From positions 60,611,468 through 60,675,467 of the forward strand of contig OX457042.1 in assembly GCA_949752735.1 (NCBI GenBank): a stretch of 64,000 nucleotides of DNA, written 5' to 3'. Source of the stretch: Lumbricus terrestris. Lineage: Eukaryota; Annelida; Clitellata; Crassiclitellata; Lumbricidae. The notes under the pieces are model-generated. The model did no database searches. It had not been told where the DNA came from and saw only the letters and a program-made list of their open reading frames with translations. Each line of letters begins with the position of its first letter. The stretch's first letter is position 1. Below are positions 33,441 to 44,758 of this stretch, piece by piece. Both the position numbers and the translations under genes were made by a program.

Positions 33441-33588
33441 ACTAATGTTGAAACCCATGCAATCGCGCATTATTTATTACGCTAAAATACACGTCTACCT
33501 TGATATAAGCTTTACGCAGAAACTTGTTAGTTTATATAAATTGCCTTCTGCGTGATTTCAATCATTTCATTGAAGCAAAACGATGGGC

Positions 33589-33798
33589 CTATATAATTGA
33601 TTCAAAGTCGATGTTCTCAGCAAGACCACGTTCAACTGAAATTAATGCCAAACCAGATAGACGTTCGTTTGTCGTTATCGATCGCAAATAACTGTTCATA
33701 ATCTTCAATTTACTGAAACTTCTTTGAGCAGAAACAGATGTAACAGGAAAAGTCAAGTAAATTTTGTATAGTATTGACAAATTAGGTCCTGGTGTCAT
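33589..33798 (-). pseudogene. hAT transposase C-terminal remnant
   Basis: The 69-codon minus-strand frame reads LTFPVTSVSAQRSFSKLKIM, then SYLRSITTNERLSGLALISV and ENIDFESII. This is the hAT-family dimerisation domain (Dimer_Tnp_hAT type), which packs transposase subunits together. The rest of the transposase (catalytic RNase H fold) is absent. It agrees with the hAT-type ends at 32846 and 34508. Confidence 0.85.
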
Positions 33799-34504
33799 CT
33801 GTTTTTCTTCTATAGTCTATTCGTCATAAATCATTAGGCTACTTATTCTTAACGAACAATAAATTAAGTATGACTAATTGATTATTAATAATTAGGCTAT
33901 TGTTAATTACTAATTATTAGTCTGGTCTACTCAGATTTATTTATTCATAATCCCAAATTTCTATGTTAAATTCCCACAAAATTACTTAATCTCCGAGTAC
34001 TTAGCGATTACCATTCAATTGTATAAATCAGATGTCAAACTTAGATTGTTGAAAGAATTAAAATATTCTACCAAACCTCTGCAGACAATCAACACATGAC
34101 GAGGAACTGCCAAGAACAGCAAGCTGACGGTAGGTCAGGGTTGTTTACGATATCCGGTTTTAAAAAATCATTTATTTAATATAAATTTGTATAACGGCAA
34201 GTCGAATTTTTTCATTATACGCAATGCGGCAATGGGCCATAGTAATAAATAAAAATTAGTAATGGCCGCTATAGAAATAAATAAAAATAAGTAATTCGGT
34301 AATGAGTGTTAAATTCATGGTGTGATTGCGAAAGTCATTAAAAAATTATAATATAACTAACTGGTAAAAGTATGAGAATTTAGTTTCCATGAAGGACATT
34401 TTAGGTTTAAGTAATAAGTACGGGCCAGGCCCGAGGGGGCGCCATTTTTACCCAACAGGGTCTCGGGGGGCGACCAGACCCCCGGGCCTGGACACAATCC
34501 GCCA

Positions 34505-34705
34505 CTGCTTCATCCAGCTTCCATTTCTCTAGCGCTGTTTTCGTCAATCCAGCTTCCATTTTACCTATAGAGAACCATTTTGTACAGACGTGAATAGGTG
34601 AAATGGAAGCTGGATGAAGGTTCTCTATAGGTGAAATGGAAGCTGGATGAAGGTTATCTATAGGTGAAATGGAAGCTGGATGAAGGTTCTCTGTAGGTGA
34701 AAGAA
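34505..34705. repeat. Minisatellite, about 33-bp unit
   Basis: Three clear units of AGGTGAAATGGAAGCTGGAT plus GAAGGTTCTCTAT at about 34597, 34630 and 34663, with inverted units before 34575. The unit is also found at 32795-32835 in the other orientation. Confidence 0.8.
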
Positions 34706-36405
34706 AGTAAGTAAGTAAGTATTTTCTTTATTACTCCACTTGCAAACGCACAATGGGACACAGAACATCAATATAATACATAGAAGTAATAATAGGTAAT
34801 AAAAACGTGCAAAATTTAAAATCAAAAGTTAAATATAATATAATAATTACTAAACTATCATCGTCAATCAAGTTAACTATATAACATTCTGGTGATAAAT
34901 CCCTTTGCAATCAACGAATCACAACGTGGTATTTCAAGATTGTGTGATCGGGGTCTAAGGGAGTAACCAGTTACACGTTCAGGTGGAAGAAGATAATGGA
35001 GGACATGCCCGGGGTCACAGAGGATAGAAGAAAAGAGGGATACATCTGCCTTGGAACATAACATGTCAAAAGTAGGGGTGTTAGAGGGCAAAAAACCCTG
35101 TCTTATCAACTTTCTAATAATAGCGGACAGACGATTCCTCTGACCCTCATTTGCAAAACCCCACCATGCTGGCGAAGAATAAAGCATTCGCGCGACTGTG
35201 GTGGAACGTACAACATCATGTAGTCGGCTGCCAGTCAAACCATGCGACACAAGGACACGAAGTGCATAAAAAGATTGCTTTGCTTTACAGACAATGTTAT
35301 CAATGTGCTCAGAAAAACCCAACCTATATGAAAGCGTAATACCCAGAACCTTAACTGTATCAACTCGTTCAATCCCAATAATGGGGGGAGGGCAATCAGA
35401 AGTTTTGGAACGGGGACGCCTAAAGATGACTTCACATGACTTGCTATGATTGAGGCGCAAGTTACAATTTCTAGCCCACTCTGCAATGTGATTAAGTTCA
35501 GCATCAGTAGTGTCAATATTAGATGCAGGAATAATTAGGTAACAGTCATCAGCATATTTAAAAAGTCTATTACCTACAAATAGTAGCTTTAATCCAGAAA
35601 TTAAGGAAAGAAAGTTGACTGGCCCAAGGCCAGACCCTTGAATAATGCTTGCATTAATGCACTTGAAAGATGAGGTTATGCCACCGAACTTAGTGCAATG
35701 CACTCGGTTATGTAACAAAGCAAGAACCCAGTTGTAAACAAAGTCAGGAATCGGCATAGAGGCTAACTGTACAGCCAGACTATCATGCCTTACAGTATCA
35801 AAAGCCTTAGAAAAATCCAAAGATACCAGACGAACATATGGTTCACATTTAACTGACTCGAGTAAATGGTGAGTTAAAGCAATGAGCGCAGAAGTAGTCG
35901 ACCCAGAGGGTCTGAAAGCAAATTGGTCAGAATATATGCAGTTCTCATCAGGATTAGTCAGAATTGGATAGTAGTATTTATGCACAACAAATTTCTCTAG
36001 AATTTTACATAATACAGGTGTAATAGAAATTGGGCGGAAATCAGCCTCAGAATCAGGACTAGACATTTTTGGAATAGGGGTAATTTTGCTCTCCTTCCAT
36101 TGAGGAGGGATATACGATTCAGACAAAGATCTTTTAAACAGGTATGATATGGGTGCTGACAAAAGATGAGCCATGCTTGACAGGAGCCATGACGGGAGCC
36201 CATCAGGTCCAACTGACACACCACGAATAGACGATAGGGCACGGAAGACATGGAATTCCTCCATGACCACGGCCTCAACAGCGGTGACTGTTGCTTTTGC
36301 TGTAGGTTTCGCATAATGCAGGTCCGTAGATGTTTTCCCGTAGTGTAGATTAAGACTGTCAGCGGTGACTTTGCTATCGTTACATAAGTAATCCCTGGAC
36401 TCACC
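34706..36405 (-). mobile_element. Second LINE family, 5'-truncated copy
   Basis: Contains the reverse transcriptase frame below. The 3' end on the plus strand is GAAAGTAAGTAAGTAAGTAT, a (CTTA)n tail. The 5' truncation point is about 36405, next to the near-palindromic arm. Confidence 0.75.
34873..36405 (-). CDS. LINE reverse transcriptase, truncated but open
   Basis: The open frame extends to 36528, but its first 40 or so codons are read from the flanking inverted repeat. The genuine part has SIRGVSVGPDGLPSWLLSSM, ADFRPISITPVLCKILEKFV, QFAFRPSGSTTSALIAL, VSLDFSKAFDTVRHDSL, IIQGSGLGPVNF and the catalytic YADD near residue 327, then the thumb and C-terminal region (NHSKSCEVIFRR, VKVLGITLSYRLGFSEHI). 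It polymerises DNA on element RNA. QGSGLGP and the overall pattern differ from the L2-like LINE at 1406, so it is a separate Jockey/RTE-side family; the clade is not certain. No endonuclease domain is present in the truncated copy. Confidence 0.82.
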   Translation of the reverse strand, partial: GESRDYLCNDSKVTADSLNLHYGKTSTDLHYAKPTAKATVTAVEAVVMEEFHVFRALSSIRGVSVGPDGLPSWLLSSMAHLLSAPISYLFKRSLSESYIPPQWKESKITPIPKMSSPDSEADFRPISITPVLCKILEKFVVHKYYYPILTNPDENCIYSDQFAFRPSGSTTSALIALTHHLLESVKCEPYVRLVSLDFSKAFDTVRHDSLAVQLASMPIPDFVYNWVLALLHNRVHCTKFGGITSSFKCINASIIQGSGLGPVNFLSLISGLKLLFVGNRLFKYADDCYLIIPASNIDTTDAELNHIAEWARNCNLRLNHSKSCEVIFRRPRSKTSDCPPPIIGIERVDTVKVLGITLSYRLGFSEHIDNIVCKAKQSFYALRVLVSHGLTGSRLHDVVRSTTVARMLYSSPAWWGFANEGQRNRLSAIIRKLIRQGFLPSNTPTFDMLCSKADVSLFSSILCDPGHVLHYLLPPERVTGYSLRPRSHNLEIPRCDSLIAKGFITRMLYS

Positions 36406-36410
36406 GCGAA

Positions 36411-36485
36411 GCTGGATTGACGAAAACAACGTTTGAGAAATGGAAGCTGGATCGTTGTTTTCAAACGTTGTTTTTGTCAATCCAG
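36411..36485. repeat. Near-palindromic inverted repeat arm (right)
   Basis: Reverse complement of 32708-32782. It begins CTGGATTGACGAAAACAACG. Confidence 0.85.
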
Positions 36486-36529
36486 CTTCTATTTCAATTA
36501 AATAACTGTTTTCAATGGAGGGTAACATG

Positions 36530-36650
36530 AAACCGTACGGGTAACTTGAAACCGGTTTGAGATTACCCCGAGGAGGTAATCTGAAACCGGTTTCAAGTTA
36601 CCGGGGGTAATGTTTAGGAGGGGGTAGTTTGAAACCTTTACACCGGCACA
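36530..36650. repeat. Foldback repeat piece with ACCGGT palindromes
   Basis: Contains GAAACCGGTTTCAAGTTACC, AATGTTTAGGAGGGGGTA and GAAACCTTTACACCGG in the same order as the larger foldback block at 38909-39577. Confidence 0.75.
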
Positions 36651-36661
36651 TACATGTATAC

Positions 36662-38720
36662 TAGGGTGATTCAAAAAAAATTATTTTCGAATTTCAATGA
36701 GCATGGTTGCTAATTTTGTTCCTTTTGGACCCAGAATAAATTGTATATAAGACATTTCTAGCTAAAATGTATTTTAGAGCTAGCTCAATTAGCCCAAAGT
36801 TTCCACATACATTCGCATTGAAGCTACAAATTGAAAGAATCGCCATGTGAGATTTCACACACAAAATGAAGTTGAATAGAACAAAACATAGAGTCATTAT
36901 TGACTAAAATAGTCCTAGGAAAAAGATATTCATTCACAGCATTCTGCAAACTAAAAAAGTTTAATATTCCCAGCAGTAATCCACTGCCTGATCAGCTTGT
37001 ACATTGTACAATAAGCCTATAGAACTGCCAGTAAATGACTGGTGTATCAGATTCCAACGGACCAGTGCTTTCACGCTCCCATGCTTACTCCTCGTTTATA
37101 TGACTTGCAGAAAAACAGAATTCTGTGAAATTTCTAAAATTAGAGACTGTCAATTAAGAGTGAACTCTATAAAGATTGGTCTCGAAACAATAAGTGACAT
37201 CTGCCATTCATGTGTCATATGCACCTGGTTATCTAAGATGATACACTCCATCACTAGCAACCGTCTCTACTAGAATCAATGCAGGCACAATTCCATAACC
37301 TCCTCATCTTGCTGACAATTGATTGCTTGCATTGAACAGTTGAGAATGACACTGGCCTACTTCCATAATCTGCTTTATCAGCATAGTGAACTTCCTGTTT
37401 GAGAAGTTTATGTCAGCCAAGACATTCTGTTTTGATGAATGCAAAGTTTTTCTCTCTACTGTATCTTCATGTAAACCTTCAGGGAGAATATTCAGCTGTT
37501 ATGCAGTCACATTCATGTTTTCCTTCATAATCATCACTGCCCCTTTCGTCATCATCCCGGTCGCCGCTATTGAAATCTCTAGTTGCCTGCATGGTTACTC
37601 GAGCCAGACCCTTCAGCAGATTTTTTAGCATTTCCTGATTCAATCAGGCTCTTATTGTGTCATCGTCTGCTCTGCAACTCTTGCCTCCATCTTACAACTT
37701 TAGATCCATGCTCATCTTTCGAGATTCTTGCTGATTTGCAAACAATTTACATTCGTAAATTTTAAGAACATGCTCATGTTCTGATTTGCAATATAAAAAA
37801 TAAGATTCAATTTCAACACATGCCTCTCAGCTTTTTGCTTCTGTTTTCTATATCAGATCATACTCCTCAGCTAAACCCTTTATTTTGACACAGGTTTCCT
37901 GTGCAACCAAATTGAAACTATTAGCATCATTCCTTAAGCACTGCTTTAGTGTAGTTTGTTAACTTTGTTTCCTTGATGCTTGATTTGATTTGTTGTTCTG
38001 GTTCTGGTTGCCAAATAAATGATTTGTTTTTATTTGATGGCTGTATTATATTAAGTGAAGCCATTTTTAAAACTTTTTTTGCAGCTGGGTCTGTACAAAT
38101 GAAGTTACACAAATAAATAACCGAAAGCCACTTTTCATTATCTTGTTAATTATAATTATAACTGGGAAATGGAATTCCTCAAATATGACATTTACGCAAT
38201 GAAAACTTTAAAAGCAAAAATTTCAGAATAATGTGTATAAAGATGCTTATGATTAATTATTCATATCACACTGTCTGAACACAATGTCTAGACAGAAATA
38301 TCCATGCATTTATACTTTTATACGTTTATGTAAAATTATTCCTACTTCGTAGCAATTCGTCGCCGGTCAAAACAAATATTACAATTCAGCAGGTTGTTAG
38401 TGATCACAAGAAAATAAGAATTAATTAATTATTCATATATGGCCTCTGACTATGTCTATGTACATACTTTCAACTTACAGGATTATAGCTTAATCTAATT
38501 GAAAATGTTCGATTCGAGTGCCTCGTCAATGACAATTGCATTGATTCCTTCATATAGACCCCATCTCAGATTTCAAGGTAATTGAGCTACCTCTAAACAT
38601 TTCATATTTTGCAATAAAATTTTGATACAATGTTCACTAAGACTAAAGGAACAAAATAATCAACCATGTCAGACAATCAGAGAAAATTATTTTTTCTCCA
38701 TTGTAAAGTGAATCACCCTA
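36662..38720. mobile_element. Non-autonomous hAT-like element, 2059 bp
   Basis: Ends TAGGGTGATTCA and TGAATCACCCTA (12-bp inverted repeats), with an exact 8-bp target duplication ATGTATAC at 36654-36661 and 38721-38728. No transposase is recognisable; the short frames at 37004 and 37386 have no family. Confidence 0.88.
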
Positions 38721-38749
38721 ATGTATACATACTGTACATTAGTAATGCC

Positions 38750-38905
38750 TTACTTCTTCCGCACTCAGCTTCCTCCCATCGTCCACTTCGTTCGTCCAAC
38801 AGATTTGACCTATTGGTTCCTCGGTCTAGAGCTGCTATGGCTCAGTCTCGATCTTTTGTCTCCATTGGTTCTTCTCTTTGGAATGCTCTTTCTCCTTCTG
38901 TTTTC
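38750..38905 (+). mobile_element. LINE C-terminal fragment
   Basis: The frame FDLLVPRSRAAMAQSRSFVS followed by IGSSLWNALSPSV is the conserved end of CR1/L2-type polyproteins. It is truncated on both sides. Confidence 0.7.
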
Positions 38906-38908
38906 ATC

Positions 38909-39577
38909 TGTAACTAAAATACTAATCGCCGTTGAAGTCACACGAAGAAACGGCTTCGAGGCTATTATTTTTTTCGAATCAAAATATTGATAACAAACCA
39001 TGAAGTGGGACGACGGATGAAAATCTTCAGAGTAAAACAAGAAGCGGGATGATTTTTAAATTTTTGGCGCAATAAAAGCGATGAATGATACAAATCTAGT
39101 GTGCAGAGGGTAATTTGAAACCTTTACACCGGTGTAAAGGTTTCAAATTACCCCCTCCTAAACATTACTCCCCGGTAACTTGAAACCGGTTTCAGATTAC
39201 CCCCGGAAACTAGATTTGCATCAATCGTCGCAGTTATTGCAAAAAAAATTCAGAAAAATCATCACGCTTCTTGTTTTGGTCTGAAGATTTTCATCCCTCA
39301 TCCCACTTTGTGGTATGTTATCAATTTTTTTATCGAAAAAAAATAATAGCCTCGAAGCCATTTCTCCATTGTAACTTCAGCGCCGATTAGTATTTTAGTT
39401 ACAGATGAAAATATTGATAACAAACCACGAAGTGGGATGATGGATGAAGATCTTTAAAAAAACAAGAAGCGGGATGATTTTTCTGATATTTCTAGTGCAA
39501 TAAATGCGATGATTGATGCAAATTACAGTTTGCAGGGGTAATGTTTAGGAGGGGGTAATTTGAAACCTTTACACCGG
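38909..39577. repeat. Three-arm foldback repeat
   Basis: Arm A (38909-39133) and arm B (39129-39406) are inverted copies meeting at a CACCGGTG palindrome. Arm C (39402-39577) repeats A in direct orientation. Shared blocks include AATATTGATAACAAACCA, GAAGTGGGA, AACAAGAAGCGGGATGATTT and GAAACCTTTACACCGG. No coding capacity. Confidence 0.85.
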
Positions 39578-39841
39578 TCTATAGAACTTTAGCCTATTAA
39601 TCGTCTGAGCAGATGTCGCGGCGATGACGTAAATTTGTTGACAGACCCCAATCAACTGATATCCTGGTTTTGAAGGAACACACGGATTAAGACTTCACAT
39701 AATCAATCATTCGTGTATCGGGTTTTCGTTAATGCAGCTGAAGCCAATTTACACCCGCAGAAGCCTTTTGTTCAACGTTTATTAAAGGAGAATATTTAAA
39801 TATTTAAAGATCTTCTCGACACATTTTCTGTTTTGAAAACT

Positions 39842-39916
39842 ATGAAGTCTTCTTCAGGAAAAATCAAGCTGACCGTTTACAACCGTGAAGGCGACTGTCT
39901 TCATTTAGCAAGAGAG
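39842..39916 (+). CDS. Gene 3 exon 1, N-terminus
   Basis: ATG opens 25 codons (MKSSSGKIKLTVYNREGDC then LHLARE) and ends at a donor, GAGAG|GTAAAC, in phase 0. The next module exon (43839) also begins in phase 0. KIKLTVYNREGDCLHLARE looks like a short beta-beta start. No signal peptide or membrane segment is seen, so the protein should be intracellular. The exon call rests on frame, donor and position, not on homology. Confidence 0.5.
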
Positions 39917-40519
39917 GTAAACCTTATATCACTCACATACAAAAATTGAGAGGTAAGCTTAGACCTCATCGATCATCAATCACGCTACCTATAAAAACAG
40001 ACAGGCGTACTTTTTTCGCTTACTTACAAAACCATCGAAGTTGCAAAAGGTCCATAAAGTTCTGTTGGGGGAGCAGAGCGAACCATACGCACGAATATTT
40101 CCAATCTGGAAATTAATGATCTGACTAATGAATAAAAAATCGTCTTATCGTTCGTGGACAGAATTTGCTCTAATTATGTAAAACTAAGGTTAACGTCTGG
40201 TAAGTTGAAGTTTCAATGTTAAGAGGTTATAACGATTTGTGACTTAGGTCCTAAAAATATTGAAACGAGATGTATTGAGACCTGTGAACAATTGGAAGTC
40301 GTATTAAAATTATACTTCCGGTTTGCGTGTGAATTCGCAATAGATGTTCAGTTTCGTGATAGTCTCATGATCCAGACGCAAGAACTCCATTCCCACTTGT
40401 GGGAGTAGCCTACAACACAATAGTGCAATGATTAGCCAAATGGCATATTCAGGGACTATTTTGTAAAACGCTTAGTAAAAGAATAACCATCAGATATGCA
40501 GAACTACTTCACACAAATT

Positions 40520-41470
40520 TCTGTATTCTTCTTCTTCTTCTTCTTCCTCTTCCTCTTTCTCTTTCTCTTCCTCTTCCTCCTCCTCCTCCTCCTTCTTCAT
40601 CTTCTTCTTCTTCTTCTTCTTCTTCTTCTTCTTGCTATATTTTTTTATTTTAGAAGATATTTATTCTTATTCCTCCTCTTCTTTCTCTACTTCTTTTTCT
40701 TCTTCTTCTTCATCCTCTTCTTCTTCATCCTCTTTTTCTTCATTTTCTTTTTATTCTTCTTCTCTCTCCTCCTCTTCTTCCTCTCCTCCTCCTCCTCTTA
40801 CTTCTCCTTCTTCTCCTTCTCATCCTCCTCTTCTTCTTCTTTTGATTCCACTTCTTCTTTTTCTTCTTTTTCGTCTTTCTGGTTTTCTTCTACTTATTTT
40901 TCTTCTTCTACTTCTTCTTCTCCCTCCTCCTCCTCCTACTCCTCCTCCACTTACTTCTCCCTCTTCTTCTCTTCCCTCTCCTCCTATTCTTCTTTTTCTT
41001 CCTTTTCTCCCACTTCTTCTTCTCCTTCTTCTTCTTTATCTTCCTCTTCTTCATCTTCCATTTCTTTGTCTTCCTTTTATTCTTCTTCGCCATCTTCTTC
41101 TTCTTCCTCCTCCTCTTCTTCATGTTCTTTTTGTTCTTCTTCTCCCTCCTCCTACTCCACTTCTTCTTCTTCGTTTACTTCTTTGTCTTCTTCTTCTCCC
41201 TCCTCCTCTTCTTCTTCTTTTTATTCTCTTTCTTCTTCTTCTTTTTCTTCGACTTCTTCGACTTCTTCTTTTTCTTTTTTCGTCTTTCTGGTTTTCTTCT
41301 ACTTATTTTTCTCCTTCTCCTTCTTCTCCCTCTACCTCTTCTTCATCTTCCATTTCTTCGTCTTCCTCTTCTATTTCTTCTTTTTCTTCCTCTTCTTCCT
41401 GATCTGCTTCTCCTCATCCTCCTCCTCCTCCTCGTCCTACTTTTCCTCCTCTTCCTCATACTTCTTTGAG
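40520..41470 (+). repeat. 950-bp pyrimidine tract (CTT/CCT)n
   Basis: Almost pure pyrimidine on the plus strand, built of CTT, CTC and CCT triplets with few purines. Long frames through it are low-complexity artefacts. It lies in intron 1 of gene 3. Confidence 0.95.
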
Positions 41471-41789
41471 GCGGTAGACTTGAACTGGATATTGCCGCTC
41501 CATCATGCATCGTCGGGTCTCCTCTGCAGATTTGGAGAGTGTGCCGCAGACGAGATCCTTATGTCGTGCCAGGTACTAAAATACACTTCGAACATGTTTC
41601 GACTCCATACCCGGTCGACAGTGAGGGCCCGAAGGCACAAGATGCCGATGAAGCCTCGACATTGCGTTCATGAAAAGGTGAAACCCATTTCGTACCAAGT
41701 ACCGAGTCCGTTCAGCGCGGTTGGCCGTAAAGGTAGCAATACTCGAGAGTGTCAATGATCTCGAATGCCCGCTGAACTTGAGGCGCTCA

Positions 41790-42565
41790 CACCCGAGTTT
41801 GAAAGGGGCCCCAAATTTAGCTGGTCATTATGCCTATTTGTGACTGTACAGAGCCGGTGTCACGAAATAGAGTATCCCCCGTATTAATTGTATCCCCCCA
41901 AATTTAAAAAAGTCAAAAAAAACCGCTTCCACTTGTATTTTTTGGGGCAAATTAATTTTCATCTGCTTTGTTTTGAACAATGACACTAACAGGTTTGTTT
42001 ATTCCCACTAGATAATTTGTTTTGCCCTGTTTTTAGAGCACTTAAAACATTTAAAACACTTAAGAACACTCAGAGACACTAAATAAATTGGAGTTGCCTT
42101 TATCTGAGCATTGCTTAGGACACTTAAAACAATTAGAGTCACTTTCAATTTTGATTACAGCATAAATTTTTTTATTATGCTCATTTTTCAAAAAAGGGGA
42201 TAGAATGGTTTATCCCCCCGGATAGTATAGACCGGTTAATTCCATCCGGGGGGATGAATTAGTCTATCCCCCCGGATAGCTTTCAGGGGGGATACTCCGT
42301 TTCGTGTCACCGGCCTGGTGCATGCCTCAACTAACCATATGGCACTGCCATAGCAGACCTAATGCAAATATCATACTGATTTTGGGCGTAAGTATAAAGC
42401 CATTAGAGTTTGAAAGGGGCCCCCAAATTTAGCTGGTCATTATGCCTATTTGTGACTGTACAGATCCGGTCTGGTGCATGCCTCAACTAACCATAAGGCA
42501 CTGTCATAGCAGACCTAATGTAAATATCATACTAATTTTGGGCGTAAGTATAAAGCCATTTAAAC
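41790..42565. repeat. Direct duplication, one copy interrupted
   Basis: The block GAGTTTGAAAGGGGCCCC to GGGCGTAAGTATAAAGCCAT occurs at 41797-42406 (interrupted) and at 42408-42560 (uninterrupted). A third, more diverged piece begins near 42720. Confidence 0.8.
41854..42313. mobile_element. MITE with CCGGTG ends, 460 bp
   Basis: The ends read CCGGTGTCACGAAATAGAGT inward from the left and CCGGTGACACGAAACGGAGT inward from the right. The paralogous empty site at about 42467 (CAGATCCGGTCTGGTGC) shows where it inserted. Inside is a second inverted set of TATCCCCCCGGATAG palindromes near 42210-42280. Confidence 0.8.
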
Positions 42566-42929
42566 TAACTCAGGCAATTTCGGTCACTTTCTCAAACAAC
42601 GTTTAATTGTAACTTATTCTAATTGTTAATTGTATGAGGCCTCAAAATAAAACCTGCGTGAGGCCCAAACATTAAAGCCTGTGTAGGGTCCCAGATGTCC
42701 TTGGTATGTGTCTGATCTCAAGTTTGCAAGAGGCCTCAAATGTAGCTGGTAATTATACCTTTCATAACTGTTCAATCCTGAAACCACGCACCGAATTAGT
42801 TTTAACGCAAAGCATACAAAACAATATTACTCAAACCAATAGAGCATTGTCCTTCAACCAAAGAGGAGACTTGGGGTGTGGACAGGGGCACGGCCCCACA
42901 ATTTGTGGTTGGGACGGAATCATTGTATC

Positions 42930-43275
42930 CCTAAAATTTTAGAAATATGTCATAAGTATCATCCACTGCCCATCAATAATGATCAATTTTGTCAAGATGA
43001 CAGCCTATAAATTCTACCATTAGGCTACAGTTGGCAAATCGGACAAATTTAAACAATGGAGTGGGGACACTCTGAAGTCCTAAACCACGACTAACAGCAT
43101 TGAAAAATGAGCAATTTTTGCAATGATGCATGAAAGCTTAAAATTCTACCATTATAGCATGGAAATTCAAAAAAATTAACAATTGGGAGGGGACATTTAT
43201 TGAAGTCTTATGCCATGTCTTTCAGCACTTATATTATGAGAAATTTTGCTGCGATGACAGCTCAAGGTATGGGGG
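42930..43275 (-). repeat. About 130-bp satellite units, reverse orientation
   Basis: Two to three diverged units in reverse complement of the array at 45205-46060 (shared elements: GACTTCAATAAATGTCCCC, TTTCTCATAAT, AGCTGTCATC). Confidence 0.65.
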
Positions 43276-43838
43276 CCTCAAGTTTTTGTTTGGCGGGGGA
43301 CCTCAGGTGCCCTAACGCCGGCACTGACCCGAGGTCAGCTCGACCCGGCATTTCTCAATTCATTTTCAATATCTGGTTCAGCTAATATAAGTTGTTTAGC
43401 TGCTGGCAAACGCTTACGCAGAAATATCGGTTTGCCTAATATTCGCCTAATTTTATTCTATGGTGATTACCTCCGGTTATCAAAAGGCATAAGCATGGAA
43501 TATATCCCACATTCCATATCCAGAGAGGCATAGTTTATTTCTCTTCCACAATAAATTATGGACACAATATCTAGTCGATAAACAGAGGGGTCATCTACAC
43601 TTCTGGTGCCTCGGCTATTTCTGGCATTATTTTCACATGTTGTGGGATAATTATCATCACACTTTTTTACCTCAAAATTGTGTGTAAATGAACTCCTAAC
43701 AGCTGCCTAAATTGTCGTAATTTTATTCCATGCGAATCCAGTTTGTTATACGGAAACCTAAAGGGGCGATAACCGCCCCATATCTATAGTAGCCCGATGA
43801 TTGAACAAAACCATTGCTTGTTATTCTTATTATTTTAG
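43276..43838 (+). other. Gene 3 intron 1, 3' part
   Basis: No gene is seen. It ends in a good acceptor (TTATTCTTATTATTTTAG, AG at 43837-43838). Confidence 0.5.
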
Positions 43839-44025
43839 CTGAATGAGCTTCCATTCGAGGTGCTAGATGCCATCTTAATTAACTCGTTTCTGCACTGGAT
43901 ACTGAAATCTTCACCTGACCAGACGGATGGAAATGTCATCAAAACTTTGGCATCAGTTGACTTCTGTTGGTCTCAACGAGTGACAAGTCGCAGATTTAAG
44001 AAGAGAATTTGGAGACAGATTAAAG
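43839..44025 (+). CDS. Gene 3 exon 2, F-box-like module
   Basis: The 187-base exon reads LNELPFEVLDAILINSFLHW, then ILKSSPDQTDGNVIKTLASV, DFCWSQRVTSRRFKKRIWRQ, IK. LPFEVLDAIL and ASVxxxWSQxVTSRRFKKRIW match the F-box frame (L-P-x-E-x-L ... S-x-x-W ... W), with a longer loop between helices. F-box proteins bring targets to an SCF ubiquitin ligase through SKP1. The role is inferred from the motif alone. It starts phase 0 and ends phase 1 at AAAG|GTGAAT. Gene 2 carries the homologous exon at 23524 with a GC donor at the same place. Confidence 0.7.
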
Positions 44026-44339
44026 GTGAATTTGGTTTTTATTACCTGTGGTTGAGTCATGCTTTGAATCGTTAAAATTATAATAATATGGCAAGAAGAT
44101 GATTGTTATTAGGCCCTAATATCATTTTTCTTATAGAACTGTGGCTACACTAATTCTGACTTTCAGTCATGTGTATAACTGTATAATGTGTATATTCTGT
44201 ATAATGTGTTTGCTTGTCATGGTTGTTTGGATCCCGGAGCGGAACGCAATGTCAGTCCTGTCAGAAAGTTAAGAGCCAAAAATTCACGAACTGGTTTCGT
44301 CCATAATTATTATTATTACTGTCGTCGTCGCATTCTTCT

Positions 44340-44716
<377 letters not shown>

Positions 44717-44758
44717 ACCTCATTCATAAAATTTAATCTAGCTGCTTGATCTTTTCAG

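Larger units (their letters stand above)
32846..34508. mobile_element. Degenerate hAT element
   Basis: The ends CAGTGGCGGATT and AATCCGCCACTG are inverted and typical of hAT elements. Next to the right end is a G/C-rich block (GGGCCAGGCCCGAGGGGGCG). A hAT dimerisation-domain remnant lies inside on the minus strand. The target duplication is not exact (TTCATC on both sides). Confidence 0.75.

Noticed and set aside
34597..34700. Regular repeats that might suggest a CRISPR array
   Set aside because: Units abut without unique spacers in a eukaryotic sequence; a minisatellite.
40496..41758. 420- and 256-codon plus-strand frames rich in Ser, Phe and Leu
   Set aside because: They are read through the pyrimidine tract; composition explains the lack of stops.
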